A program made the translations under genes and the position numbers. Shown one piece after another: positions 1 through 8,745 of a stretch of DNA of 64,000 bases (positions within the stretch are counted from its first letter, which is position 1; every line of letters begins with the position of its first letter). Origin of the DNA: DATJLY01 sp963773665 (GTDB lineage Bacteria; Pseudomonadota; Alphaproteobacteria; ATCC43930; CGMCC-115725); contig CAVZBZ010000001.1 in the NCBI GenBank assembly GCA_963773665.1, forward strand, positions 744,001-808,000, in the 5' to 3' direction. A model generated the notes under the pieces. The model made no database searches. It saw nothing but the letters and a program-made list of their open reading frames with translations, and was not told where the DNA came from.

Positions 1-1
1 C

Positions 2-1006
2 ACCGCCATCGTCCCGAAGAACAAGGACCGGATCGGCGAAGGGCTGGGCCAGTTCGTCGAGCGGAATTTTCTCGCGCCGGAAATTCTGGCGGCGAAGCTC
101 GCGGCGCTTGCGCCCGTGGAGCGCGCCGCCGGGTGGCTTGCCGCGCCCGAGCATGCGCGTGCGGCGGCGAGCGCGATATGCGAGACGCTGCCGCCGCTTG
201 TCCGTTCGCTCGAGGACCCGGCGCTGCGCGCCTTCGTCGCGCGCTCGCTGCACGAGCAGCTGCGCGAGGTGGAGCTTGCGCCGGCGCTCGGGGGGGTGCT
301 GGCGCTGCTGACCCGGAGCGGGCCTTACGACGCCCTCTTCGACCGGGCGCTCGACGCGGCCCAGGACGCGCTCGCCGCCAATGCCGAGCGGATCTACGCG
401 CTCGTCGCCGAGCGCAGCCACTGGTGGATCCCAAGCGCCATCGACCGCCGCATCGCCGAGCAGATCGTCGCCGGCATCGAAGAGATCCTCACCGAGCTGC
501 GCGACAAGGGGAGCGACGCGCGAGCGAAATTCCGCGGCGCCGTCGAGCACGCGGCCGGCGAGTTGGTCCATTCGCCGGAATGGCGCAGGCGCGTCGCCGA
601 GATCAAGGAGACCGTGCTCGAGCAAAAGGAGGTGCAGGACTGGCTCGCCGCGGTGTGGGACGAGCTGCGCCGCATCGTGGTCGAGGATCTGGAAGCGCCG
701 CACTCGCGAACGCGCGAGGCGCTTGCGGCCGGGCTGCAATCGCTGGCATTGACGCTGGCATCCGATGCGGCGATACGCCAGCGCCTCCACGGCGCGATCG
801 AGCATGTGGCGCTTGCCGTCGTGCCGTGGCGCGGCCAGATCGCGGCGCTCATCGCCGAGGTGGTGCGGAACTGGGATGCCGGCACCGTCGCTGCGCGGCT
901 CGAGCTCGCGATGGGGAGCGACCTGCAATATATCCGCATGAACGGCACGCTGGTCGGCGCCTGCGTCGGCTGCCTCCTGTTCCTGATCGCGCGCTTTCTC
1001 TTCTGA
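2..1006 (+). CDS. DUF445 family membrane protein, 5' truncated
   Basis: The frame is open from the first bases of the window, so the true start lies upstream. The opening residues read TAIVPKNKDRIGEGLGQFVE, the conserved stretch of DUF445 (YjiN-like) proteins. A long charged helical middle follows, and a C-terminal hydrophobic segment (GACVGCLLFLIARFLF) would anchor it in the inner membrane. The family is widespread and its function unknown. It ends 11 bases before the amidase start. Family assignment is firm; only the N-terminal part is missing. Confidence 0.85.
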   Translation, partial: TAIVPKNKDRIGEGLGQFVERNFLAPEILAAKLAALAPVERAAGWLAAPEHARAAASAICETLPPLVRSLEDPALRAFVARSLHEQLREVELAPALGGVLALLTRSGPYDALFDRALDAAQDALAANAERIYALVAERSHWWIPSAIDRRIAEQIVAGIEEILTELRDKGSDARAKFRGAVEHAAGELVHSPEWRRRVAEIKETVLEQKEVQDWLAAVWDELRRIVVEDLEAPHSRTREALAAGLQSLALTLASDAAIRQRLHGAIEHVALAVVPWRGQIAALIAEVVRNWDAGTVAARLELAMGSDLQYIRMNGTLVGACVGCLLFLIARFLF

Positions 1007-1017
1007 TATTGTGGGGC

Positions 1018-1692
1018 ATGGAGATGCGCGACCGGCCCTCGCCCAATCATGGCGTCCGCGATGCCGCGATCGACATGCTGGTGCTGCACTACACCGGCAT
1101 GAGAAGCGCGGCGGAGGCGCTCCGGCAGCTCACCTCGCCGGAGACGGCGGTGAGCGCGCATTATCTGATCGACGAGGACGGCGCGGTGTGGCGGCTCGTG
1201 CCGGAAGAGCGGCGCGCGTGGCACGCCGGCGTCTCGTACTGGCGCGGGCGGCGCGACATCAACAGCGCGTCGATCGGCATCGAGCTGGTCAATCCCGGGC
1301 ACGAGTTCGGCTACCGCGCATTTCCAGAGGCGCAGGTCGCAGCGCTCGAGGTTTTGTGCCGCGACGTGCTGAGCCGCCATACGATTCCGCCGCGCCACGT
1401 GCTCGGCCATTCGGACGTGGCACCCGCGCGCAAGGATGATCCGGGCGAGCTGTTCCCGTGGCGGCGGCTCGCGCGCGCCGGGATCGGGCTCTGGCCCGAG
1501 CCGCCGCTGGAGCCAGCGCCGCGCGAGATCGGACATCTCCTCGCCGCCATCGGCTATGACCCGGATGCCGCCCCCGCGACCCTGATTGCCTCGTTCCAGC
1601 GCCATTTCCGGCCGGCGCTGTGCGACGGGGTCGCCGACGAGGAAACCTGCGCAATCGCCGCTGCGGTGGCAAAACTTTGCGGCGAGATTTGA
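1018..1692 (+). CDS. N-acetylmuramoyl-L-alanine amidase (Amidase_2 family)
   Basis: This 224-residue zinc amidase would cut the bond between N-acetylmuramic acid and the stem peptide during wall turnover or anhydro-muropeptide recycling. The sequence shows VLHYTGM with the first zinc ligand His near residue 23, GIELVNPGH with the catalytic Glu, and HVLGHSDVAPARKDDPG with the remaining His and Asp ligands. The C-terminal 70 residues (IGHLLAAIGYDP... ASFQRHFRP) look like a peptidoglycan-binding-type domain, the AmiD arrangement. No signal peptide is visible from the ATG at 1018, so it is either cytoplasmic like AmpD or exported from a start I have not recognised. It lies just upstream of rnpB. 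Confidence 0.88.
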   Translation: MEMRDRPSPNHGVRDAAIDMLVLHYTGMRSAAEALRQLTSPETAVSAHYLIDEDGAVWRLVPEERRAWHAGVSYWRGRRDINSASIGIELVNPGHEFGYRAFPEAQVAALEVLCRDVLSRHTIPPRHVLGHSDVAPARKDDPGELFPWRRLARAGIGLWPEPPLEPAPREIGHLLAAIGYDPDAAPATLIASFQRHFRPALCDGVADEETCAIAAAVAKLCGEI

Positions 1693-1722
1693 CTTGGAGC
1701 CGACGCGCGCCCAAATCTAGAG

Positions 1723-2112
1723 GTGCCAGACGGCCGGATGGCCGCCCTCGCTTGCCAAGGCGGGGGAGGAAAGTCCGGGCTCCACGGAAGCACGGTGCCG
1801 GGTAACGCCCGGCGGGGGCGACCCTAGGGAAAGTGCCACAGAAACATACCGCCGAGCCCTGCCGAAAGGCGGGGCGGCAAGGGTGAAATGGTGCGGTAAG
1901 AGCGCACCGCGCCTCCGGCAACGGCGGCGGCAGGGCAAACCCCACCGGGAGCAAGACCAAGTAGGGGCGGCAGGCGCCGCAAGGCGCCGGGCGGGTTTCC
2001 GCGTTGCCGCCCGGGTCGGTCGCGCGAGGCGTCCGGCAACGGGCGTCCCAGATGAATGGTCATCACCCGCCTTCGGGCGGGGACAGAACCCGGCTTACAG
2101 GCCGTCTGGCAA
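1723..2112 (+). ncRNA. rnpB: RNase P RNA, bacterial type A
   Basis: This is the catalytic RNA that removes 5' leaders from tRNA precursors. The outer helix P1 is visible: GCCAGACGGCC at 1725-1735 pairs perfectly with GGCCGTCTGGC at 2100-2110. The conserved core strings are present: GAGGAAAGTCCGGGCTCC near 1766-1783, AGGGAAAGTGCCACAGAAA near 1827, GGTAAGAGCGCACC near 1896, and the 3' motif GACAGAACCCGGCTTACAG at 2082-2100. It sits between the amidase gene and mraZ, a common alphaproteobacterial position. The ends given are those of the P1 helix plus a few bases. Confidence 0.97.
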
Positions 2113-2147
2113 TTACGTGAACATACTGAGAACAAATCCCAGTGCTA

Positions 2148-2183
2148 GCCCCAATGGGACTTGCCGACCCCAGCCATTGGGGC
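2148..2183 (+). terminator. Stem-loop downstream of rnpB, possible terminator
   Basis: GCCCCAATGG at 2148-2157 and CCATTGGGGC at 2174-2183 form a perfect 10-bp stem with a 16-base loop, 36 bases after the end of rnpB. It is followed by CAAGTTTCATTTG, which is T-rich but not a run of T, so it may terminate rnpB or serve another role before the mraZ promoter. Confidence 0.45.
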
Positions 2184-2251
2184 CAAGTTTCATTTGAAAA
2201 ACGCCCGCTAACTCACGGTTTTATTTCACGGATGGTTTGACAACCATCCAG

Positions 2252-2276
2252 TCCCATGATATCCCATTCTGTCCCA
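2252..2276 (+). promoter_or_regulatory. MraZ operator: three TCCCA boxes at 10-bp spacing
   Basis: TCCCA occurs at 2252-2256, 2262-2266 and 2272-2276, each separated by exactly five bases. On the other strand this reads TGGGA-N5-TGGGA-N5-TGGGA, matching the known MraZ operator (TGGGN repeats with 5-nt spacers). It lies 58 bases upstream of the mraZ start, so autoregulation of the division and wall operon by MraZ is the natural reading. No clear -35/-10 pair was recognised around it. Confidence 0.85.
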
Positions 2277-2333
2277 TGACCCTGCAGGCGGCGCCCACGT
2301 CTTGCCGCCATGGGTGAAGGGCGGGAGCCGGGT

Positions 2334-2794
2334 GTGGCGCTGTTCCTTTCGACGTTCGTCAACAAGGTCGACCGCAAGGGTCGGGTATCCGTTCCCGCTC
2401 CGTTCCGCGCCGCGCTTGCCGACCAGTCCTTCCCCGGAATCATCCTTTTCCCGGCCGTCAACAGCCGCGCCCTCGAGGGGAGCGGCATCGACCGCATGGA
2501 GGAACTGATACGCCCGCATCGACCGCGCTGCCCGAGTTTTCCGACGAGCGCGACGCAATCTCCGCGATCTTCGCCGACGCGCAGCAGCTGCCGTTCGACA
2601 GCGAGGGCCGCATCATGCTGCCGCCGGAGTTCTGCGAGCATGCCGGCATCGTGCTCGAAATGGGCGCGGCCTTCGTCGGCAACGGCAAGACGTTCCAGAT
2701 CTGGGAGCCGGCCCGTTTCGAACTGCATCAGCAGGAGCGGCGCGCACGCGCGCGCAGCGTGACGCTGCCGCTGCCCGCGCCGGCCCCGAAATGA
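2334..2794 (+). CDS. mraZ: Transcriptional regulator MraZ (frame break near 2508)
   Basis: MraZ is a DNA-binding ring protein of the AbrB/SpoVT fold that represses its own operon. The first half reads MALFLSTFVNKVDRKGRVSV, the standard MraZ opening. After a single frame change near 2508 the second half continues as ALPEFSDERDAISAIFADAQ and SEGRIMLPPEFCEHAG, the second SpoVT repeat. I prefer the GTG at 2334 because GGGAG lies 8 bases upstream and the family starts here; an in-frame ATG at 2310 would add eight residues. The stop overlaps the rsmH start (ATGA). The triple TGGGA operator just upstream is its likely target. Confidence 0.9.
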
Positions 2795-3745
2795 GCGAAG
2801 CCGCGCACATTCCCGTCCTCGTCGCGGAGACGCTTGCCGCGCTCGCGCCGCGCGACGGCGCGCTCTATCTCGACGGCACGTTCGGCGGCGGCGGGTGGAG
2901 CGAGGCGCTGCTCGAAGCGGCGCGCTGCCGCGTCGTCGCGATCGACCGCGACGCCGCAGCGCGTCCGCCGCGGCGCAGCACTCGCGCATCGCTTCTCCGG
3001 CCGGCTCACGCTCGTCGAAGGGCGCTTCGGCGAGATGGACGAGCTGCTGCGGCCGCTCGGCATCGCTGCGGTGAACGGCGTGGCGCTCGATCTCGGCGTC
3101 TCGTCGGTGCAGCTCGACGAGGCCGAGCGCGGCTTCTCGTTCCGCGCCGACGGGCCTCTCGACATGCGCATGGGCGGCGACGGCGCGAGCGCCGCCGATC
3201 TCGTCAACACTCTTTCCGAGCAGGACCTTGCCGGGCTCATCCGCGACTATGGCGAGGAGCGCTTCGCGCGCCGCGTCGCGCGCGCGATCGTGCGCGAGCG
3301 GGCCAAGTCGCCGATCACCCGCACGGCGGCGCTGGCAGCCCTCGTGCGCGGCGCGGTTCCGGCGGCCGGCGGCGGCATCGATCCGGCCACCCGCACGTTT
3401 CAGGCGCTGCGCATCGCGGTCAATGACGAGCTGGGCGAGCTCGACCGCGGGCTCGCGGCGGCCGAGCGCCTCCTGGCGCCCGGCGGCCGGCTTGCGGTGG
3501 TCTCGTTCCATTCGCTCGAAGACCGCAGCGTGAAGAGTTTCTTGCGCGCGCGGAGCGGCACTGCCGCGCGCGGCTCGCGTCACCTGCCGCCGCAGGCGCG
3601 CGGGCCGAGCCCGAGTTTTCGGCTCCTGAACCGCAAGCCGGTCACCCCGGGCGCCGCCGAGATCGCGCGCAATCCGCGCGCCCGCTCGGCCAGGCTTCGC
3701 GCCGCCGAGCGGACAGCCGCGCCGGCCATGGACGCAAAAACATGA
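2791..3745 (+). CDS. rsmH: 16S rRNA (cytosine1402-N4)-methyltransferase (frame break near 2962)
   Basis: RsmH methylates C1402 of 16S rRNA using S-adenosylmethionine. Visible motifs are the entry IPVLVAETLAAL, the SAM-binding loop DGTFGGGGWSEALLEAARC, and after the break VALDLGVSSVQLDEAERGFS, FQALRIAVNDELGEL, VSFHSLEDRSVK and the C-terminal LLNRKPVTPG. One extra base near GACGCCGCAGCGCG (about 2962) splits the frame; removing it gives a continuous protein of about 317 residues, the usual length. It overlaps mraZ and ftsL by four bases each, so the three are translationally coupled. Confidence 0.93.
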
Positions 3746-4095
3746 TCCGGCCGAGCACGATCCTCTGGGCGTCCGCGGTCATCGTCGTCGGCTACGCCAT
3801 GTTCCAGGTGAAGTACGAGGTGATGCAGCAGGAGGACCGGCTCGCGCGCCTCGACCGCGAAATATCCTCCGACCGCGAAGCGGTGCGCGTGCTCAATGCC
3901 GAATGGAGCTTCCTCACCCAGCCGGCGCGGCTCGACGCGCTGGCGCGGCGCTATCTCGACCTGGTGCCGATCGGAACCAAGCAGCTCGGCAGCATCGACG
4001 CCATTCCGCTGCGCGCGCCTGAAGCGGCGCCCGCCTCCGCCGCTCTCGCCGCGCCAGCGCGGCTCGCCGACCTCAAGACGAGTGCCGCACGATGA
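3742..4095 (+). CDS. ftsL: Cell division protein FtsL
   Basis: FtsL is a small bitopic membrane protein that joins FtsB and FtsQ in the divisome and helps activate FtsWI. The 117-residue product has a transmembrane segment at residues 7-22 (ILWASAVIVVGYAMFQ), then a heptad-rich coiled coil (KYEVMQQEDRLARLDREISS) and the typical NAEWSFLTQPARLDALARR motif. Sequence conservation in this family is low, but length, topology and position between rsmH and ftsI are decisive. The frame is intact, with ATGA overlaps at both ends. Confidence 0.93.
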   Translation: MIRPSTILWASAVIVVGYAMFQVKYEVMQQEDRLARLDREISSDREAVRVLNAEWSFLTQPARLDALARRYLDLVPIGTKQLGSIDAIPLRAPEAAPASAALAAPARLADLKTSAAR

Positions 4096-5840
4096 ACGAG
4101 TCCGCGCCGCGCGACGAGAATCCGTGCCGTCCGCGCCATTTCCGGCCCGACCCCTGCGGCCCGGCCGCGCCGTCCGAAGGCCCGGCGCGCCAGTCGCTCG
4201 ACCAGAGCCACACCCGGCTCCTCATCGCCGCGGCGCTCTTCTGCCTGGCATTTCTGGTGATCGGCGCACGTCTCGTCGAGGTCGCGGTGGGCGGCGGCGA
4301 CACGCGGATCGTCCGCCAGGAGCCGGCGCACACCGTCGCCGCGCGCGCCGACATCGTCGACCGCAACGGCGTGCTGCTGGCGACGACGCTCGAGACGCCA
4401 TCGCTCTTCGCCGACCCGAAACAGATCGGCGACGCCAAGGCGGCGGCGCACGCGCTGGTCGCCGTGCTGCCCGACCTCGACGAGAAGGAGATCGCGCAGA
4501 AACTCGGCTCGGGCCGGAGCTTCGTCTGGCTGAAGCGTCACCTGACGCCGCGCGAGGAGGCGGCGGTCAACCGTCTCGGCATTGCCCGGCCTGCAATTCC
4601 AGGCCGGAGGGGAAGCGCGTCTATCCCGAAGGGCAACCTCGCCGCGCACGTCGTGGGCTATGCCGATACCGACGGCAACGGCCTCGCCGGCATCGAGCGC
4701 GGCCTCGACGCGGTGCTGCGCAAGGGCGGCGCGCCGGTCCGGCTCTCGCTCGACGCGCGCGTCCAATACATCCTGCGCGACGAGACGGCTAAGGCGGTCG
4801 GCGATTTCAACGCCGTCGGCGGCATGGGCATCGTCATGGACGTGCGCACCGGCGAAGTGCTGGCGATGGTGTCGCTGCCGGATTTCGATCCGAACGACTC
4901 CGGCTCGGCAACGCCGGTGACGACCTTCAACCGCGCGACGCTCGGCGCCTACGAGATGGGCTCGGTCTTCAAGATCTTCACCATGGCGATGGCGCTCGAC
5001 GATCGCGTCGCGACGCTCGACAGCAGCTACGACGCCACCAACCCGATCCATATCGGCCGCTTCACCATCCACGACGACCACGCGCAGCGGCGCTGGCTCA
5101 CCGTGCCGGAGATCTTCGAGTATTCCTCGAACATCGGCGCGGCCAAGATGGCGCTCGACGTCGGCGCCGATCGGCAGCGCGATTTCCTCGGCCGGCTCGG
5201 CCTGCTGCGCGAGCCGCAGCTTCGAGCTGAAGGAGATCGCCACGCCGCTCGTGCCGGCGGTCTGGCGCCCGGTCAACACCATGACGATCGGCTTCGGCCA
5301 CGGCATCTCGGTGAGCCCCTTGCAGCTCGCGACCGGTGTCGCCGCGGTCGTCAATGGCGGCATCCTCCATCCCGCCACGCTGCTGAAGCGTACCGACGGA
5401 GAGGACGCCCAGGGAGCGCGTCCTTTCGAACGAGACCTCGGTCGAGATGCGCAAGCTCCTGCGCCTCGTGGTCGAGCACGGCACCGGCAAGCTCGCCAAT
5501 GCGCCGGGCTATCTCGTCGGCGGCAAGACCGGCACGGCCGAGAAGGTGTCCGCGGCAAGCATTATGCGCGGCACGCGCTGCTCTCGTCCTTCGTCGGCGT
5601 TTTCCCGGTCAACGATCCCCGCTATCTCGTGCTCGATCAGCGTCGACGAGCCGCACGGCAACAAGCAGTCCGCTCGGCTTCGCCACCGGCGGCTGGATCG
5701 CGGCGCCGGCGGTGCAGGCGACGATCGAGCGCATGGCGTCGATCGTCGGAATTCAACCGGTTGACGAAGATTTGCCCGAAATTCGCCGTTCTCTGATGGT
5801 CGACCTTGCCCTCCCCCCAGGGGCGGAAATTTGCGGCTAA
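4092..5840 (+). CDS. ftsI: Peptidoglycan D,D-transpeptidase FtsI (PBP3), several frame breaks
   Basis: FtsI cross-links septal peptidoglycan. After a cytoplasmic tail, the membrane anchor is near residues 37-55 (LLIAAALFCLAFLVIGARL), followed by RADIVDRNGVLLATTLETPS of the pedestal domain. The transpeptidase motifs are all present: SVFK with the catalytic Ser (GAYEMGSVFKIFTMAM), SSN (EYSSNIGAAK) and KTG (VGGKTGTAEKV). The frame changes near 4590, 4613, 5217, 5420, 5560, 5635 and 5680, yet conserved sequence continues through each break. The product ends QPVDEDLPEIRRSLMVDLAL... at 5840, overlapping the TTG start of murE by ten bases. Confidence 0.92.
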   Translation: MNESAPRDENPCRPRHFRPDPCGPAAPSEGPARQSLDQSHTRLLIAAALFCLAFLVIGARLVEVAVGGGDTRIVRQEPAHTVAARADIVDRNGVLLATTLETPSLFADPKQIGDAKAAAHALVAVLPDLDEKEIAQKLGSGRSFVWLKRHLTPREEAAVNRLGIARPAIPGRRGSASIPKGNLAAHVVGYADTDGNGLAGIERGLDAVLRKGGAPVRLSLDARVQYILRDETAKAVGDFNAVGGMGIVMDVRTGEVLAMVSLPDFDPNDSGSATPVTTFNRATLGAYEMGSVFKIFTMAMALDDRVATLDSSYDATNPIHIGRFTIHDDHAQRRWLTVPEIFEYSSNIGAAKMALDVGADRQRDFLGRLGLLREPQLRAEGDRHAARAGGLAPGQHHDDRLRPRHLGEPLAARDRCRRGRQWRHPPSRHAAEAYRRRGRPGSASFRTRPRSRCASSCASWSSTAPASSPMRRAISSAARPARPRRCPRQALCAARAALVLRRRFPGQRSPLSRARSASTSRTATSSPLGFATGGWIAAPAVQATIERMASIVGIQPVDEDLPEIRRSLMVDLALPPGAEICG

Positions 5841-7323
5841 CTGAGCTCATGGACGGCGCGCGCGCCTTAATTTTGTCACCGCCGCCGGGCGATCCCGAGA
5901 TCACCGGGCTCACGTCGGACTCGCGCGAGGTGAGGCCCGGGTACCTGTTCGCAGCCTTGGCCGGAACGCCGCACCGACGGCGCGCGCTTCATCGCCGACG
6001 CGGTGGCGAAGGGCGCCGCGGCGGTGCTGACCTCCGATCGCGCGGCCGCTTCCGGGCTGTCCGTTCCCGTCATTGTCGATCCGGCGCCGCGCCGGCGCCT
6101 CGCGCTTATCGCGGCGAAGTTTCATGCGCCGCAGCCCGACACGATCGCCGCCGTCACCGGCACCAACGGCAAGACCTCGGTCGCAGCCTTCACGCGCCAG
6201 ATCTGGGCAGCAGCACGGCTGGCGGGCGGCGAGCCTCGGCACGATCGGCATCGTCGGCCCCGATTTCGAGCGACCCGGCAGCCTCACCACGCCCGACCCG
6301 GTCGCGCTGCACCGCGAGCTGCACGCGCTGGCCGAGCGCGGCATCGACCACGTGGCGCTCGAGGCCTCGAGCCACGGGCTCGACCAGTTCCGCCTCGACG
6401 GGCTCGCCCTCAAGGCCGCCGCGCTTCACCAACCTGACGCGCGACCATCTCGATTATCACGCCGACATGGCGGCCTATTTCGCGGCCAAGCGCGGCCTCT
6501 TCGCCGAGCTGCTGCCGCACGGCGGCACCGCGGTGCTCAATGGCGACGTGCCGGCGGGACGGCGAACTCGCGGCGCTGTGCGCGCGGGCGCGGCCAGCGC
6601 GTGATCCTGCTTCGGCCGCGACGACGGATCCGACCTGCGCCTTCTCGACGCGCAGCCCGAAGGCGCCGGCCAACGCATCGCGGTCGACGGCGATGGGCCG
6701 GCGGCGCGCCCTCGTCCTGCCGCTGGTCGGCGCGTTCCAGGCGATGAACGCGCTGGCCGCTCTGGGGCTTGCGATCGCAACCGGGGTTCCGGCGGACGAC
6801 GGCGCTCGGCGGCGCTCGACGCGGCTCGAAGGCGCGCCGGGGCGCATGGAGCACGTGGCGACGCGCAGCCCAACGGGGCGCCGGTCATCGTCGATTACGC
6901 GCACACGCCCGATGCGCTCGAAACCGCGCTCGAGGCGCTGCGCCCGCATTGCCGCGGACGGCTCGTCGTCGTGTTCGGCTGCGGCGGCGACCGCGACCCC
7001 GGCAAGCGGCCGCATGATGGGCGCGATCGCCGAGCGGCTCGCCGACCGCGTCATCGTCACCGACGACAATCCGCGCAGCGAGGACGCCGCGTCGCGATCC
7101 GCCGCGCCATCCTCGCCGCCTGCCCCAGGCGCGCGCGAGATCGGCGACCGCGCCGCCGCCGATTCGCGCAGGCGTGGCGATGCTCGCGACCCGGGCGATG
7201 TGCTGCTGCTCGCCGGCAAGGGGCACGAGCGCGGCCAGATCGTCGGCGCCGCGACGCTGCCCGTTCGACGACGCCGACGTCGCCCGCGCCGCAGTCGCGG
7301 CGCTCGACGGGAGCAAGCGATGA
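5831..7323 (+). CDS. murE: UDP-MurNAc-L-Ala-D-Glu ligase MurE (adds third residue), several frame breaks
   Basis: MurE adds the third stem residue, meso-diaminopimelate in Gram-negatives, to UDP-MurNAc-dipeptide in the cytoplasm. The product begins MRLTELMDGARALI from a TTG, with TGLTSDSREVRPGYLFAAL, the ATP loop AVTGTNGKTSVAAFTRQIW near 6150, the HVALEASSHGLDQFRLDGL motif, and FTNLTRDHLDYHADMAAYF. The 3' half carries VIVTDDNPRSED and LLLAGKGHERGQI near the end. Breaks occur near 5970, 6220, 6425, 6560, 6610 and at several points between 6800 and 7270. The stop (TGA 7321-7323) overlaps the murF ATG. Confidence 0.92.
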
Positions 7324-8741
7324 CGCCGCTCTGGACCGCAGCGGAAGCCGCGGCCGCGACCGGCGGCACGAGTGCCTGCGACTGGAGCGCGACGGGCGTC
7401 TCGATCGACAGCCGCACGGTCGCGCGCGGCGATCTCTTCGTGGCGCTCGTCGGCCCGAAATTCGACGGGCACGATTTCGTCGCCGACGCGCTTGCGAAGG
7501 GCGCCGCCGCCGCGCTCGTCAGCCACGCGCCCGAACAATGTCGCGGCCGGCGCGCCGCTGCTCATCGTCGACGACACGCAGACGGCGCTCGAGGATCTCG
7601 GCCGCGCGGCGCGGCAGCGCGGCGCATGCAACAATCGTCGGCATCACCGGCAGCGTCGGCAAGACCGGCACCAAGGAAGCGCTGCGCCGCGCTTTCGAGC
7701 GCCAGGGCCGCACCGTCGCCTCGGCCGGCAGCCTCAACAACCACTGGGGCGTGCCGCTGTCGCTTGGCGCGCATGCCGCGCGAGACGACTTTCGGCGTGT
7801 TCGAGATGGGCATGAACCATCCCGGCGAGATCGACGCGCTTGTCGCGGCTCGTCCGGCCCGACGTCGCCGTCATCACCACGATCGAGCCGGCGCATCTCG
7901 GCTTCTTCCCCTCGGTCGAGGCGATCGCCGACGCCAAGGCCGAGATCTTCAACGGCATGGGGCCGCGCGGCGCGGCGGTGCTCAACCGCGACAATCCGCA
8001 TTACGCGCGGCTCGCCGCTGCGGCGCACGCGACGCGGCATCGCGCGCATCCTGGGCTTCGGCGCTCCACGCCGAAGCGGCGGTGCGGCTCATCGACTGCC
8101 ATCTGCATGCGACGGCGAGCGCGGTCACGGCTTCGGTGATGGGCGAGATCGTCGATTACTGCGTCGCCATTCCGGGCCGGCATTGGGTGATGAACAGCCT
8201 CGCCGTGCTGGCCGCGGTCAAGGCCGCCGGCGGCGATGTCGGCGCGGCGGCGGCGGCATTGGGCGCGATCGAGCCGATGGAAGGGCGCGGCCGGCGCCAC
8301 AGGATCGCAGTGCGCGGGCGGCACCGCCGAACTGATCGACGAGAGCTACAACGCAAGCCCCGCCTCGATGCGCGCCGCGCTCGACGTGCTCGCCGCCAAC
8401 GAGCCGGGCAAGGGCGGACGGCGCATCGCCGTGCTGGGCGACATGCTGGAGCTCGGTGCGGACGCGCGGCGCCTGCACGCCGAGCTTGCCGGCCCCATCG
8501 CCGAAGCGCATGTCGATCTCGTCTTCACCGTCGGCCACGACATGCGCGCGCTCTACGACGCGCTGCCGAAGGCGCGGCGCGGCGGCCACACCGCGACCGC
8601 GGCCGAGATGGCGGAGCTGCTGCCGACGCGGCTCAACGCCGGCGACGTCGTCACGGTCAAGGGCTCGCTACGGCAGCCGCATGCGCGAGGTGGTGGCGCG
8701 GCTTCTTGCGCCGCGCACGGCCGCGCGCGGTGAAGGGCTAG
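7320..8741 (+). CDS. murF: UDP-MurNAc-tripeptide-D-Ala-D-Ala ligase MurF, several frame breaks
   Basis: MurF attaches D-alanyl-D-alanine to complete the UDP-MurNAc-pentapeptide. Recognisable pieces are GVSIDSRTVARGDLFVALVG near the start, the ATP loop GITGSVGKTGTKEALRRAFE, the stretch FEMGMNHPGEIDALV, VITTIEPAHLGFFPSVEAIA, GRHWVMNSLAVLAAVKAAGG, and LIDESYNASPASMRAAL. Breaks lie near 7535, 7625, 7785, 7850, 8035, 8075, 8310 and 8675. The 3' end (GSRMREVVARLLAP) falls in a different frame from either nearby stop, so the exact stop (TGA 8731-8733 or TAG 8739-8741) is uncertain. mraY follows at once. Confidence 0.9.
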   Translation: MTPLWTAAEAAAATGGTSACDWSATGVSIDSRTVARGDLFVALVGPKFDGHDFVADALAKGAAAALVSHAPEQCRGRRAAAHRRRHADGARGSRPRGAAARRMQQSSASPAASARPAPRKRCAALSSARAAPSPRPAASTTTGACRCRLARMPRETTFGVFEMGMNHPGEIDALVAARPARRRRHHHDRAGASRLLPLGRGDRRRQGRDLQRHGAARRGGAQPRQSALRAARRCGARDAASRASWASALHAEAAVRLIDCHLHATASAVTASVMGEIVDYCVAIPGRHWVMNSLAVLAAVKAAGGDVGAAAAALGAIEPMEGRGRRHRIAVRGRHRRTDRRELQRKPRLDARRARRARRQRAGQGRTAHRRAGRHAGARCGRAAPARRACRPHRRSACRSRLHRRPRHARALRRAAEGAARRPHRDRGRDGGAAADAAQRRRRRHGQGLATAAACARWWRGFLRRARPRAVKG

Positions 8742-8745
8742 GGCG

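Noticed and set aside
394..1605. Long minus-strand open frame opposite the DUF445 and amidase genes
   Set aside because: It is a by-product of high GC codon bias; the plus-strand genes have clear family motifs and the minus product has none.
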